Assembly (NCBI GenBank): GCA_045531755.1
Contig: JAZSEP010000105.1
Location: forward strand, 1-8,486
Length of the DNA: 8,486 nucleotides
Source: UBA11540 sp045531755
Lineage (GTDB): Bacteria; Bacillota; Clostridia; Oscillospirales; Ruminococcaceae
Reading direction: 5' to 3'
The position numbers were made by a program, and so were the translations under genes. The notes under the pieces were generated by a model, which saw only the letters and a list, made by a program, of their open reading frames with translations, made no database searches and was not told the origin of the DNA. Positions 1 to 6,462 of this stretch are shown piece by piece; positions within the stretch are counted from its first letter, which is position 1, and each line of letters starts with the position of its first letter.

Positions 1-161
1 TTTATTTGGAACAAAATACAGCGTGGAACAAGTTCGCTGCAAGCGGAAAGATAGCCGACTATCTTGAGTATAGACAGGCCTGTAATAATACTGTTGGAGA
101 TTTGTCAAGAGATGCAGATAAAAACAGACGGAATCGTGATAAAGCAACAGAAAATCAATGA
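1..161 (+). CDS. yqzL: YqzL-like small protein, 5' end cut off by the window edge
   Basis: The frame beginning at base 3 is open for 52 codons and ends in TGA at 159-161; no start codon is seen, so the 5' end lies outside the window. The visible part has a tryptophan (W8), F11, S14-G15, I17 and Y20-L21-x-Y23-R24. This resembles the W-x-x-F-x-(S/T)-G-x-I-x-x-YL-x-Y pattern I recall for the very short YqzL family of Firmicutes, which sits just before recO (between era and recO in Bacillus). The family's function is unknown. After Y23-R24 comes a charged, hydrophilic tail of about 28 residues, most of which is encoded by DNA that also encodes the start of recO. The family call rests on a short motif plus position, so it is moderate; the tail could be passive read-through into the overlap rather than conserved protein. 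Confidence 0.55.
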   Translation, partial: YLEQNTAWNKFAASGKIADYLEYRQACNNTVGDLSRDADKNRRNRDKATENQ

Positions 162-861
162 CAACGACCGTTATCTCACTATATTAACGAGAGATAACGG
201 CGTTATCCGTGCATACGCCAACAGCGTTTGCGGAATTAAAAGCAAAATGTGCAGTTCTACCTCTTTAATGAGTTATTCTGATTTTGTGATAAACGAAAGC
301 AAAGGCAACTTCAGGGTTGTTTCCGCAGATCTGAAAAAAGCATTTTTCAACGTTGGAAGCGATCTTTCAAAGGTTTCTCTCGCCTCCTACCTTCTCGAAG
401 TCACGTCTGTCATTGGTGTTTCTGACTCAAGCTGTGCAGAACTTTTACGGTTGCTTTTGAACACTCTTCATTTTATTGAGCAAGGCACTGTTGATATCTT
501 TGTTTTGAAATCTATATTTGAACTGCGGTCTCTTGCACTTTGCGGTTTTGCACCGCAGGTTGCCGTGTGCTGTCAGTGCAGCGAATATACGGATGAAAAG
601 ATGCGCTTTTCTATAAAGACCGGCGAAATAGTCTGTGATAGTTGTTTTACAGAATATCAGGAAAAAAGCGCGACGCGCGAACTAACACCGGACGCGCTCA
701 AGGCCGTACGCTTCATAGTTTTTGCCGAGTTGAAAGACGTTTTCAAACTAAAACTCTCACCGCAACTTGCAAAATATGTTACAACAATTACCGAAGACTA
801 TTGTCGTTTCCAATTGGAAAAACAATTTAACACACTAAACTTTTTTTACAGCGTAATTTAA
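112..861 (+). CDS. recO: DNA repair protein RecO
   Basis: RecO, 249 residues, loads RecA onto single-stranded DNA together with RecR (RecFOR pathway) during gap repair and recombination in the cytoplasm. The N-terminal OB-fold opens with the family-typical pattern KTDGIVIKQQKIND...Y-LTILTRDNGVIRAYA (residues 4-36). A helical domain follows, and a probable zinc-binding four-cysteine set is visible as C153-x-x-C156 and C175-x-x-C178, as in many Gram-positive RecO proteins. I chose ATG 112 because the family begins right at this point. An in-frame TTG at 64 would add 16 residues that do not look like RecO. A GGAGA lies at 96-100, 11 bases before the ATG, which is a slightly long spacing. The start lies inside the upstream yqzL-like frame (50-base overlap), so translation may be coupled. 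The stop codon at 859-861 merges with the mutS2 ribosome binding site. Confidence 0.93.
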   Translation: MQIKTDGIVIKQQKINDNDRYLTILTRDNGVIRAYANSVCGIKSKMCSSTSLMSYSDFVINESKGNFRVVSADLKKAFFNVGSDLSKVSLASYLLEVTSVIGVSDSSCAELLRLLLNTLHFIEQGTVDIFVLKSIFELRSLALCGFAPQVAVCCQCSEYTDEKMRFSIKTGEIVCDSCFTEYQEKSATRELTPDALKAVRFIVFAELKDVFKLKLSPQLAKYVTTITEDYCRFQLEKQFNTLNFFYSVI

Positions 862-867
862 AGGCGG
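861..867 (+). promoter_or_regulatory. Ribosome binding site of mutS2
   Basis: AAGGCGG begins on the last base of the recO stop codon and lies 8 bases before the mutS2 ATG at 876. This fixes the mutS2 start and suggests that recO and mutS2 are read from one transcript. Confidence 0.75.
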
Positions 868-875
868 TATACATA

Positions 876-3248
876 ATGAACAAGATATATACCACATTGG
901 AACTTGATAAAGTTCTTCAAAAGCTTGCAGATGAAGCTCGTTGTGAAGACACAAGGAGCCTGGCGCTTTCCATTCAGCCCGAGTCTTCCCTCTCGGAAAC
1001 TCGCAGACTAATGCAATATACAAACGATGCGTTTGTTCTGTCTATGCGCTATGGCGCTCCTGCAATCTTTGGTGTTAAAAACGTAACCTCTTCGCTTAAA
1101 AGAGCTAATATTGGTGCAGTACTCACAGCTCGGGAGCTCCTTGACATAGCCGAGGTTTTGAGAAATATACGCGGTCTTTGTCAATGGAAAGAGTATTCTC
1201 AAGAGATTGAAACCTCGCTCGACGACTTTTTTGAGCGTCTTTCCCCTAATAAGTATCTTGAGGAAAAAATTACAAGTTGCATCCTCAGCGAAGAGGAAAT
1301 CGCCGACAACGCGAGTGCTGAGCTTGCCGATATAAGAAGGAAAATGCGCAGCTGCTCGCAAAATGCACGTGCTCAGCTTGAAAAGATGATCCGCACACCT
1401 GCATATCAAAAATTTTTGCAGGAAAACATAATTACGATGCGCGATTCAAGATTTGTTGTTCCTGTTAAAACCGAGTATAAAAGCGAGGTTAAAGGTCTTG
1501 TACACGACACTTCTGCGAGCGGTGCTACCCTTTTTATCGAGCCTGCTGCGGTCGTTGAATTAAACAACGAGCTTAAAATCCTCAAGTCCAAAGAAAAACA
1601 AGAAATTGAGCGCATAATGACCGAGCTTTCTGCAGAAACCGGAAGTTTTTCCGAAAACATTGCCGACAGCTATGCAGTTTTGATAAACCTCGACCTGTTC
1701 TTTGCAAAGGCAAATCTTGGAATTGGTATGAAGGCTTGCGTTCCCAATCTAACAGATGACGGTATCATTGACCTCAAAAAAGCCAGACACCCGTTGATAG
1801 ACGCAAAATCCGTTGTTCCAGTCGACATCTATCTCGGCCGTGAATTTGACACGTTAGTCATAACAGGACCAAACACGGGCGGAAAAACCGTTTCGCTGAA
1901 AACCCTGGGACTTTTCTCTCTTATGGCTATGTGCGGTCTTATGATTCCGTGTGAAGAAAACAGCACAATAAGTGTTTTTGACAAAGTCCTGGCTGACATA
2001 GGCGATGAACAGAGTATCGAGCAAAGCCTTTCTACCTTTTCTTCACATATAAAGCGCATAATCGATATACTCAATACAGCTGACGGGCGTTCTCTCGTAC
2101 TTCTTGATGAATTAGGAGCAGGAACCGACCCTGCAGAAGGTGCCGCACTTGCTATCTCAATTATCGAAAAGCTTCGCGAAAAAAAGAGCAAAATTGCAGC
2201 AACAACACACTATTCCGAAATCAAGATGTATGCATTGGAAACAGAAGGTGTACAGAACGGTTGTTGCGAGTTTGACGTTTCTACTCTCAAACCCACCTAC
2301 AAGCTACTGATTGGTGTGCCCGGTCGTTCCAACGCCTTTGCGATTTCAAAACGCCTTGGAATAGAAGAATCTGTGATAGAACGAGCAAAACAACTACTTT
2401 CCAACGAGGACACCAAATTCGATAAGATAATTTCCTCTCTGGAAGAAACGAGAATTGAGCTCGCAAAGCAAAAGGATGCCGCGCGTATCGATGCTGTGAA
2501 AGCGGCAAGAGAAAAGGATGAAATAAGCAAATTGAAAAAACAGCTTGAAGCGCAGAAGGAATCCGAACTCAAAAAAGCTCGAGATGAAGCAGACAGGATT
2601 GTAAAGGACACAAAATATCAAGCAGAAAAGCTAATACAAGAGCTGGAAGCCGCTTTGAAAGAAAAGAACTCTGAAAGCTTCTTCCAGATGGCTTCAAAGG
2701 CCAAGTCCGAAATCAAATCGAAATATGCAAAGCTTGACGCTCTTGCAGACCCTGTTACTAAAAAGAGCACCGAAAAGTACACCCTTCCCCGAAGGCTCAA
2801 AAAGGGTGATGACGTTCTCATCGTTGACATTGACAAAGAGGGCGTTGTTATAAGCGACCCTAACGGTGACACCGTGCTCGTTCAAGCAGGAATAATCAAA
2901 ACTTCTGTTAAGATTGATAACCTGCGACTCATTGACAGCGGTAAAAAGAACAAAGTTACTGCAACTGCCTACACACGAAACGTAAAAAGTAAAGCAGTTG
3001 CCGATTTCAAAACCGAGCTTGATATACGCGGAATGAATATTGAGGAAGCCTTTGTTGAACTCGATAAGTTTATTGACGACTGTCTTATAGCGTCTATCCC
3101 CCAAGCACGTATTATACACGGCAAAGGAACGGGTGTGCTCAGAAACGCTGTACAAACCTATCTCAGAAAGCACAAAAGCGTACGCACCTTCCGCCTTGGT
3201 GTATACGGAGAGGGCGAAAACGGAGTAAGTATTGTGGAGTTTAAATAA
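876..3248 (+). CDS. mutS2: MutS2 / RqcU, MutS-family ATPase with Smr domain
   Basis: MutS2, 790 residues, is close to the usual length of about 785. MutS2 lacks the mismatch-recognition domain of MutS. Depending on species it has been linked to suppression of homologous recombination and, in Bacillus subtilis, to rescue of collided ribosomes (RqcU). Visible domains, in order, start with an N-terminal helical core with the conserved blocks RDSRFVVPVK (189-198) and HDTSASGATLFIEP (210-223). The ABC-type ATPase has Walker A GPNTGGKT (331-338), a signature region from D377 to about H391, Walker B LVLLDELGAGTDP (407-419) and the H-loop histidine H445. A Lys/Glu-rich coiled coil covers roughly 505-635, followed by a small beta-rich KOW-like segment at about 640-700. 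The C-terminal Smr domain carries LDIRG (715-719) and HGKGTGVLR (748-756). All nucleotide-binding and Smr motifs look intact. The gene is 14 bases after recO and 4 bases before the birA ATG. Confidence 0.97.
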   Translation: MNKIYTTLELDKVLQKLADEARCEDTRSLALSIQPESSLSETRRLMQYTNDAFVLSMRYGAPAIFGVKNVTSSLKRANIGAVLTARELLDIAEVLRNIRGLCQWKEYSQEIETSLDDFFERLSPNKYLEEKITSCILSEEEIADNASAELADIRRKMRSCSQNARAQLEKMIRTPAYQKFLQENIITMRDSRFVVPVKTEYKSEVKGLVHDTSASGATLFIEPAAVVELNNELKILKSKEKQEIERIMTELSAETGSFSENIADSYAVLINLDLFFAKANLGIGMKACVPNLTDDGIIDLKKARHPLIDAKSVVPVDIYLGREFDTLVITGPNTGGKTVSLKTLGLFSLMAMCGLMIPCEENSTISVFDKVLADIGDEQSIEQSLSTFSSHIKRIIDILNTADGRSLVLLDELGAGTDPAEGAALAISIIEKLREKKSKIAATTHYSEIKMYALETEGVQNGCCEFDVSTLKPTYKLLIGVPGRSNAFAISKRLGIEESVIERAKQLLSNEDTKFDKIISSLEETRIELAKQKDAARIDAVKAAREKDEISKLKKQLEAQKESELKKARDEADRIVKDTKYQAEKLIQELEAALKEKNSESFFQMASKAKSEIKSKYAKLDALADPVTKKSTEKYTLPRRLKKGDDVLIVDIDKEGVVISDPNGDTVLVQAGIIKTSVKIDNLRLIDSGKKNKVTATAYTRNVKSKAVADFKTELDIRGMNIEEAFVELDKFIDDCLIASIPQARIIHGKGTGVLRNAVQTYLRKHKSVRTFRLGVYGEGENGVSIVEFK

Positions 3249-3252
3249 CGTT

Positions 3253-4011
3253 ATGGCTATTGATTCTCTTAAAATCAAAGAGCAACTCGACTTCGATTGT
3301 GATGTCGAGTTGCTTGAAACCGTTGATTCTACAAATCTATATCTGAAAAGAAAACACAGTACACATAAGAACACGCTCGTAATAGCTAAAAACCAAACAG
3401 CCGGAAAAGGAAGACACGGCAAAAGCTTTTACTCGGACGGAAACGGTATTTATATGAGCTTTTTGCTCAACAAGTCCATTCCAGTTTCAAAGGTTTATCT
3501 GCTGACTACAACTGCTGCGGTGGCTGTTGCAGAAACATTGAACGCGCTGTATGGTATTGATGCAAAAATCAAGTGGGTAAACGATATCTACTCCAACGAC
3601 AAAAAGCTGTGCGGAATACTGTGCGAGGGCGTTTTTAATAACGAAGGATGTTATGAAAAATCCATTATCGGTATTGGAATCAACGTTTTAAAATCGCTCT
3701 TTCCTGCTGATATCTCAGATATAGCAATCTCGCTTGAAGACGTTGTTCCTGACGCGAAAATTGATAGAAATTTGATAATAACTTCTATCGTTAATAGGTT
3801 TTATCAGTTAATTAACTACAACGAAAAGAAACTCATTGAAAGGTATAAGGCTCTATCGCTCATGCTCGATAAAACAATTACCGTAATTTCTGTCGACGGA
3901 AATTACGTCGCAAAGGTAATTGACATCGACAGTACAGCTCAACTTATAATTCAAAAACCAAACGGTGAAATTATAGCACTCAATTCAGGAGAAATCAGTA
4001 TTAAAATTTAA
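3253..4011 (+). CDS. birA: Biotin--[acetyl-CoA-carboxylase] ligase, single-domain (no HTH)
   Basis: Biotin-protein ligase, 252 residues, activates biotin with ATP to biotinyl-AMP and transfers it to a lysine of biotin carboxyl carrier proteins in the cytoplasm. Visible signs are DSTN (25-28), the biotinyl-AMP binding loop AGKGRHG (50-56), KWVND (107-111, where most family members have KWPND), KKLCGIL (117-123) with the expected catalytic lysine K118, and GIGINV (140-145). A small C-terminal beta domain follows from about 210. Only about 20 residues precede the catalytic domain, so the DNA-binding winged helix of bifunctional BirA is absent and the protein should be an enzyme only, not a repressor. 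ATG 3253 is 4 bases after the mutS2 stop; a GGAG at 3236-3239 is rather distant (13 bases). An in-frame TTG at 3232 with GGAG at 3222-3225 would add seven residues and is a real alternative. Two hairpin-forming repeats lie inside the gene (see findings). Confidence 0.93.
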   Translation: MAIDSLKIKEQLDFDCDVELLETVDSTNLYLKRKHSTHKNTLVIAKNQTAGKGRHGKSFYSDGNGIYMSFLLNKSIPVSKVYLLTTTAAVAVAETLNALYGIDAKIKWVNDIYSNDKKLCGILCEGVFNNEGCYEKSIIGIGINVLKSLFPADISDIAISLEDVVPDAKIDRNLIITSIVNRFYQLINYNEKKLIERYKALSLMLDKTITVISVDGNYVAKVIDIDSTAQLIIQKPNGEIIALNSGEISIKI

Positions 4012-4023
4012 TATCCTAAAAAG

Positions 4024-4050
4024 AAGCCTCTGTGCAATGCACAGAGGCTT
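4024..4050. terminator. Bidirectional intrinsic terminator between birA and secF
   Basis: A perfect 12-bp stem (AAGCCTCTGTGC, 4024-4035, with GCACAGAGGCTT, 4039-4050) encloses a three-base loop. It lies between the stop codons of two convergent genes, birA (ending 4011) and secF (ending 4055). On the - strand the stem is followed by CTTTTT, a fair U-tract; on the + strand by only TTTA, a weak one. It therefore probably stops secDF transcription best, and may also stop the recO-mutS2-birA transcript. Confidence 0.88.
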
Positions 4051-4054
4051 TACG

Positions 4055-4954
4055 TTATGCTGATTTTCTTTCCTTCCAAAGCACCCAAAGCTGAGGAGCG
4101 ATGGCAACTGAAGAATAAACGCCGTGAATCATACCAATCATCATCGGGAATGTGAAGGACAGTATCGAATTTACGTTGAAGATAACAGCAACTACACAAA
4201 CAACAATCAATGCAGAAACTGTGGTAATCGTTGTGAGCAACGTTCTTCTGAAACACTCGTTAAGGCTTATATTAACAAGCTCAGCAACAGGCTTTTTATC
4301 TCCGTATGTGTTTTTATTCTCTCTGATTCTATCATAGATAACGATTGTATCGTTGACAGAGTAGCCGAGAATCGTTAGAACGACTGCCATAAAGTTTGTA
4401 TCAATTGATATTCCAAAGATAACAAACGTTGCGAAAACAACGAAAATGTCATTGAGAAGTGCTATGACAGCGCAAACACCTGCAGACCAACCGCCAATCT
4501 TTCTGAATCTTATGCCGATAAACACTATCATTAGGACAGAAGCGACTGCTACCGCAACAAGACTTTTGAGGAGCATTTCGGTACCGATAACCGGATCGAC
4601 AGTACTGGACTCGACGTACTTTACTGAAAAAGGCTCTTCAACTGCTGTGTTGACTTTTTCCATTGTTTCGGGTGTAAGTCCCTCGTTACTTCCAAGTGTA
4701 ACAACAAGATTTGTTACGCCTGTAGCAATACTCCTGCTTTCACGAACGGTAACTTTTCCTACAATATCCTCGATAGCAGCTTCGAAACCCGCTTTATCTA
4801 TGTCGCCTTCATATGAATAGGTTATGATTGTTCCACCCTTGAATTCGATGTCGAGATTAACACCGAATGCAAAAGCGCAAACAAGAGTAAGCGCAATAAT
4901 AGCGATGGAGATTATGAAATAAATTCTTCTGTTTTTTATAAAATCAAATCTCAT
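4055..4954 (-). CDS. secF: Protein translocase subunit SecF
   Basis: SecF, 299 residues, is an integral membrane partner of SecD. The SecDF complex uses the proton (or sodium) gradient to help pull exported proteins out of the SecYEG channel. A first membrane segment at about 11-30 is followed by the family motif DIEFKGGT (35-42) and a short extracytoplasmic domain (about 43-130). Five further hydrophobic segments lie at about 131-149, 157-180, 186-205, 240-260 and 265-290. The conserved LLND (166-169) and GYSVNDTIVIYDRIREN (197-213) are present, including the acidic residues D169, D202 and D208. The ATG overlaps the secD stop codon (TAATG), and a GGAGG at 4964-4968 within secD lies 9 bases upstream, so the two proteins are probably translated in a coupled, near-equal ratio. 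The gene ends five bases from a strong terminator stem. Confidence 0.96.
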   Translation of the reverse strand: MRFDFIKNRRIYFIISIAIIALTLVCAFAFGVNLDIEFKGGTIITYSYEGDIDKAGFEAAIEDIVGKVTVRESRSIATGVTNLVVTLGSNEGLTPETMEKVNTAVEEPFSVKYVESSTVDPVIGTEMLLKSLVAVAVASVLMIVFIGIRFRKIGGWSAGVCAVIALLNDIFVVFATFVIFGISIDTNFMAVVLTILGYSVNDTIVIYDRIRENKNTYGDKKPVAELVNISLNECFRRTLLTTITTVSALIVVCVVAVIFNVNSILSFTFPMMIGMIHGVYSSVAIAPQLWVLWKERKSA

Positions 4955-6360
4955 TATTTCTTACCTCCGTACAGCCAAAGTTTGCGGAAGGGTTCAAATT
5001 TGGAAATAGACTTGAGCATAAGTCTTGTTGCACCAACACCCATAACAAGATTACAGATAACACCAACGAAAAGTGTGTATCCAAAAGAGTAGATTACGCC
5101 GGAGGTAGAGGCCCCAAACAGGAAAGTAAAGAATTTGGCTATCCATGCGAATATACTATTAGGATCACCAAAAGCACCCATGAGAATTACAGAAACGATA
5201 AGGACCGTAATATTTCCGTCGAGCACCGCACCAAATGCCTTGGAGAAACCGATATCAATTGCCTTTTCGAGCGTTCTTCCTTTTGCCAGTTCTTCTCTGA
5301 TTCTTTCGCTTGTAATTACGTTGGCATCAACACCCATACCGATGGAAAGTATTATACCTGCAATACCGGGAAGTGTGAGTGTGAAGCTCGGGATTCCGGG
5401 GAAGAATCCGGAAATTGCAGCGATTGAGCCTGCAGCCTGTCCGAGAAGCGCAATACTCGCAATCAAACCGGGAAGTCTGAAAACAAATATCATAATAAGG
5501 CAAACAACCACAAACGCAATTATTCCTGCAAGTACCATCGCTTGAAGCGCGCCTGCACCAAGAGTTGCATTTATAGAGTTGAAGTTCTGAGAATTAAGCT
5601 TAAAAGGAAGCGCGCCTGCATTTATTCTGTCAGCAAGAGCGTTTGCTGCGTCTGCGGTAAAATCGCCGGTTATGCAAGCAATTCCGTCGGTTATCGGTTC
5701 GTCCTTATTAACGACGGGATTAGATATACAAACGTCATCCATCCAGATAGAAATTATCTCTCCGCCGAGTCTTTTGGTTGCATCAGCAAAAGCCTGTTTT
5801 CCGCTTTCCTTCAGCGTGAGCTCGACGGCGTAGGAGGTCAACATTGTATTAGGATCCTGAATAACGATAGTTTCGGCTTTTTCTATGTCAGCACCTTGGA
5901 TAATTACAGTATCCTTTGTGACGCCCGTGGGGGCTCCGTCGGCATCAACCTCAAATCCTTCACGGAACGTGAGGAGCGCTGTTGCGCCAAGCTCTTCAAT
6001 TGCCGCAGCAGGGTCAAACTCTGTTTCATCCTCTTTCCAAGGAAATCTGACAATGATTCTGTTATTATCATAGTCAGTATAGACCTCGGAATCTGTTATG
6101 TTCTGTGAAAGCAATCTTAGTTTTATTACTGCTTCCGCAGACGACATCTGTTCGTCAGTAACAGGTTCGGTTGTATCGGGAACAAACGTAACCTCAACAC
6201 CACCGCGGATATCAATACCAAAGCGGATATCCCCTGCTCCTTTAATATACGTCGTTTTTATGTCGCCGAAGGTTGTACTTACGCCAAAGAAGGAAAGGTA
6301 GGCAAAGCAAACAATCAAAGCAGCCACTATAAAAACGACGGGCTTTGAAACTCTTTTCAT
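4954..6360 (-). CDS. secD: Protein translocase subunit SecD
   Basis: SecD, 468 residues, is the larger subunit of the SecDF export motor. It has an N-terminal membrane segment (about 8-26), then the FGIDIRGG motif (47-54) that opens the large extracytoplasmic P1 region (to about 265, ending near ALPFKL). Membrane segments follow at about 273-294, 298-319, 324-343, 380-397 and 421-446. The proton-path motif GMGVDANVITSERIREEL (341-358, with D345) and DGNITVLI (381-388, with D381) are intact. Between the fifth and sixth segments sits a longer, hydrophobic loop (about 396-420) than in SecD of Bacillus or E. coli. The start is ATG 6360, with GGAGG at 6366-6370 five bases upstream; an in-frame TTG at 6372 would begin upstream of that ribosome binding site and is rejected. 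Its own promoter lies in the gap to tgt. The stop shares one base with the secF ATG. Confidence 0.96.
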   Translation of the reverse strand: MKRVSKPVVFIVAALIVCFAYLSFFGVSTTFGDIKTTYIKGAGDIRFGIDIRGGVEVTFVPDTTEPVTDEQMSSAEAVIKLRLLSQNITDSEVYTDYDNNRIIVRFPWKEDETEFDPAAAIEELGATALLTFREGFEVDADGAPTGVTKDTVIIQGADIEKAETIVIQDPNTMLTSYAVELTLKESGKQAFADATKRLGGEIISIWMDDVCISNPVVNKDEPITDGIACITGDFTADAANALADRINAGALPFKLNSQNFNSINATLGAGALQAMVLAGIIAFVVVCLIMIFVFRLPGLIASIALLGQAAGSIAAISGFFPGIPSFTLTLPGIAGIILSIGMGVDANVITSERIREELAKGRTLEKAIDIGFSKAFGAVLDGNITVLIVSVILMGAFGDPNSIFAWIAKFFTFLFGASTSGVIYSFGYTLFVGVICNLVMGVGATRLMLKSISKFEPFRKLWLYGGKK

Positions 6361-6365
6361 TTTTA

Positions 6366-6370
6366 CCTCC
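6366..6370 (-). promoter_or_regulatory. Ribosome binding site of secD (decides the start)
   Basis: GGAGG on the - strand, five bases before ATG 6360. The alternative in-frame TTG at 6372-6370 overlaps this site, so the ATG is the real start. Confidence 0.85.
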
Positions 6371-6386
6371 AAGTATTTTGCACCAA

Positions 6387-6459
6387 AAACGGGGCAATCG
6401 TATATTTATAAATTATATTGCAGACACGCAAAAAAGTCAATATACGATAAACCCCGTTT
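6387..6459 (-). terminator. Long inverted repeat after tgt, probable terminator, with a promoter in its loop
   Basis: On the - strand, three bases after the tgt stop codon, AAACGGGG (6459-6452) can pair with CCCCGTTT (6394-6387). Inside this, ATCGTATATT (complement of 6439-6448) pairs perfectly with AATATACGAT (complement of 6397-6406). The two stems (8 bp and 10 bp) are separated by a 3 x 2 base internal loop, and the top loop is 32 bases. The last arm continues as GTTTTTGG, a short U-tract as expected of an intrinsic terminator. The position right after tgt supports this role; the large loop and short U-tract make the strength uncertain. An alternative role is a pair of operator arms around the secDF promoter. 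Confidence 0.65.
6412..6440 (-). promoter_or_regulatory. Sigma-A type promoter for secDF
   Basis: On the - strand, TTGACT (6440-6435) is the -35 box and TATAAT (6417-6412) the -10 box, separated by exactly 17 bases; this is 11 of 12 consensus bases with optimal spacing. Transcription should start around 6405, giving a leader of about 45 bases that contains the secD ribosome binding site. The promoter occupies mainly the loop of the inverted repeat at 6387-6459; only the first two bases of the -35 box are in a stem arm. Confidence 0.85.
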
Positions 6460-6462
6460 ATA

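Noticed and set aside
74..83. 10-base palindrome ACAGGCCTGT
   Set aside because: Palindromes with five-base arms are expected several times by chance in a window of this size, and it lies in coding sequence.
64..111. TTG 64 as the recO start and a promoter-like TTGAGT (64-69) with TAATAC (86-91)
   Set aside because: The extra 16 residues do not resemble RecO, whose family starts at ATG 112. The -10 box is a poor match and lies inside the upstream coding frame.
2694..3422. Long open frame of 242 codons on the - strand opposite the end of mutS2 and the start of birA
   Set aside because: It lies antisense to two clearly identified genes, spans their junction, resembles no family and has no convincing start signal.
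5542..6108. Open frame of 188 codons on the + strand opposite secD
   Set aside because: Antisense shadow of a conserved gene, cysteine-rich and without recognisable domains.
6190..6240. Repeated GCGGATATC in secD
   Set aside because: It follows from the repeated amino acid pattern around GDIRFGIDIRGG, a conserved SecD motif, not from a DNA-level repeat.
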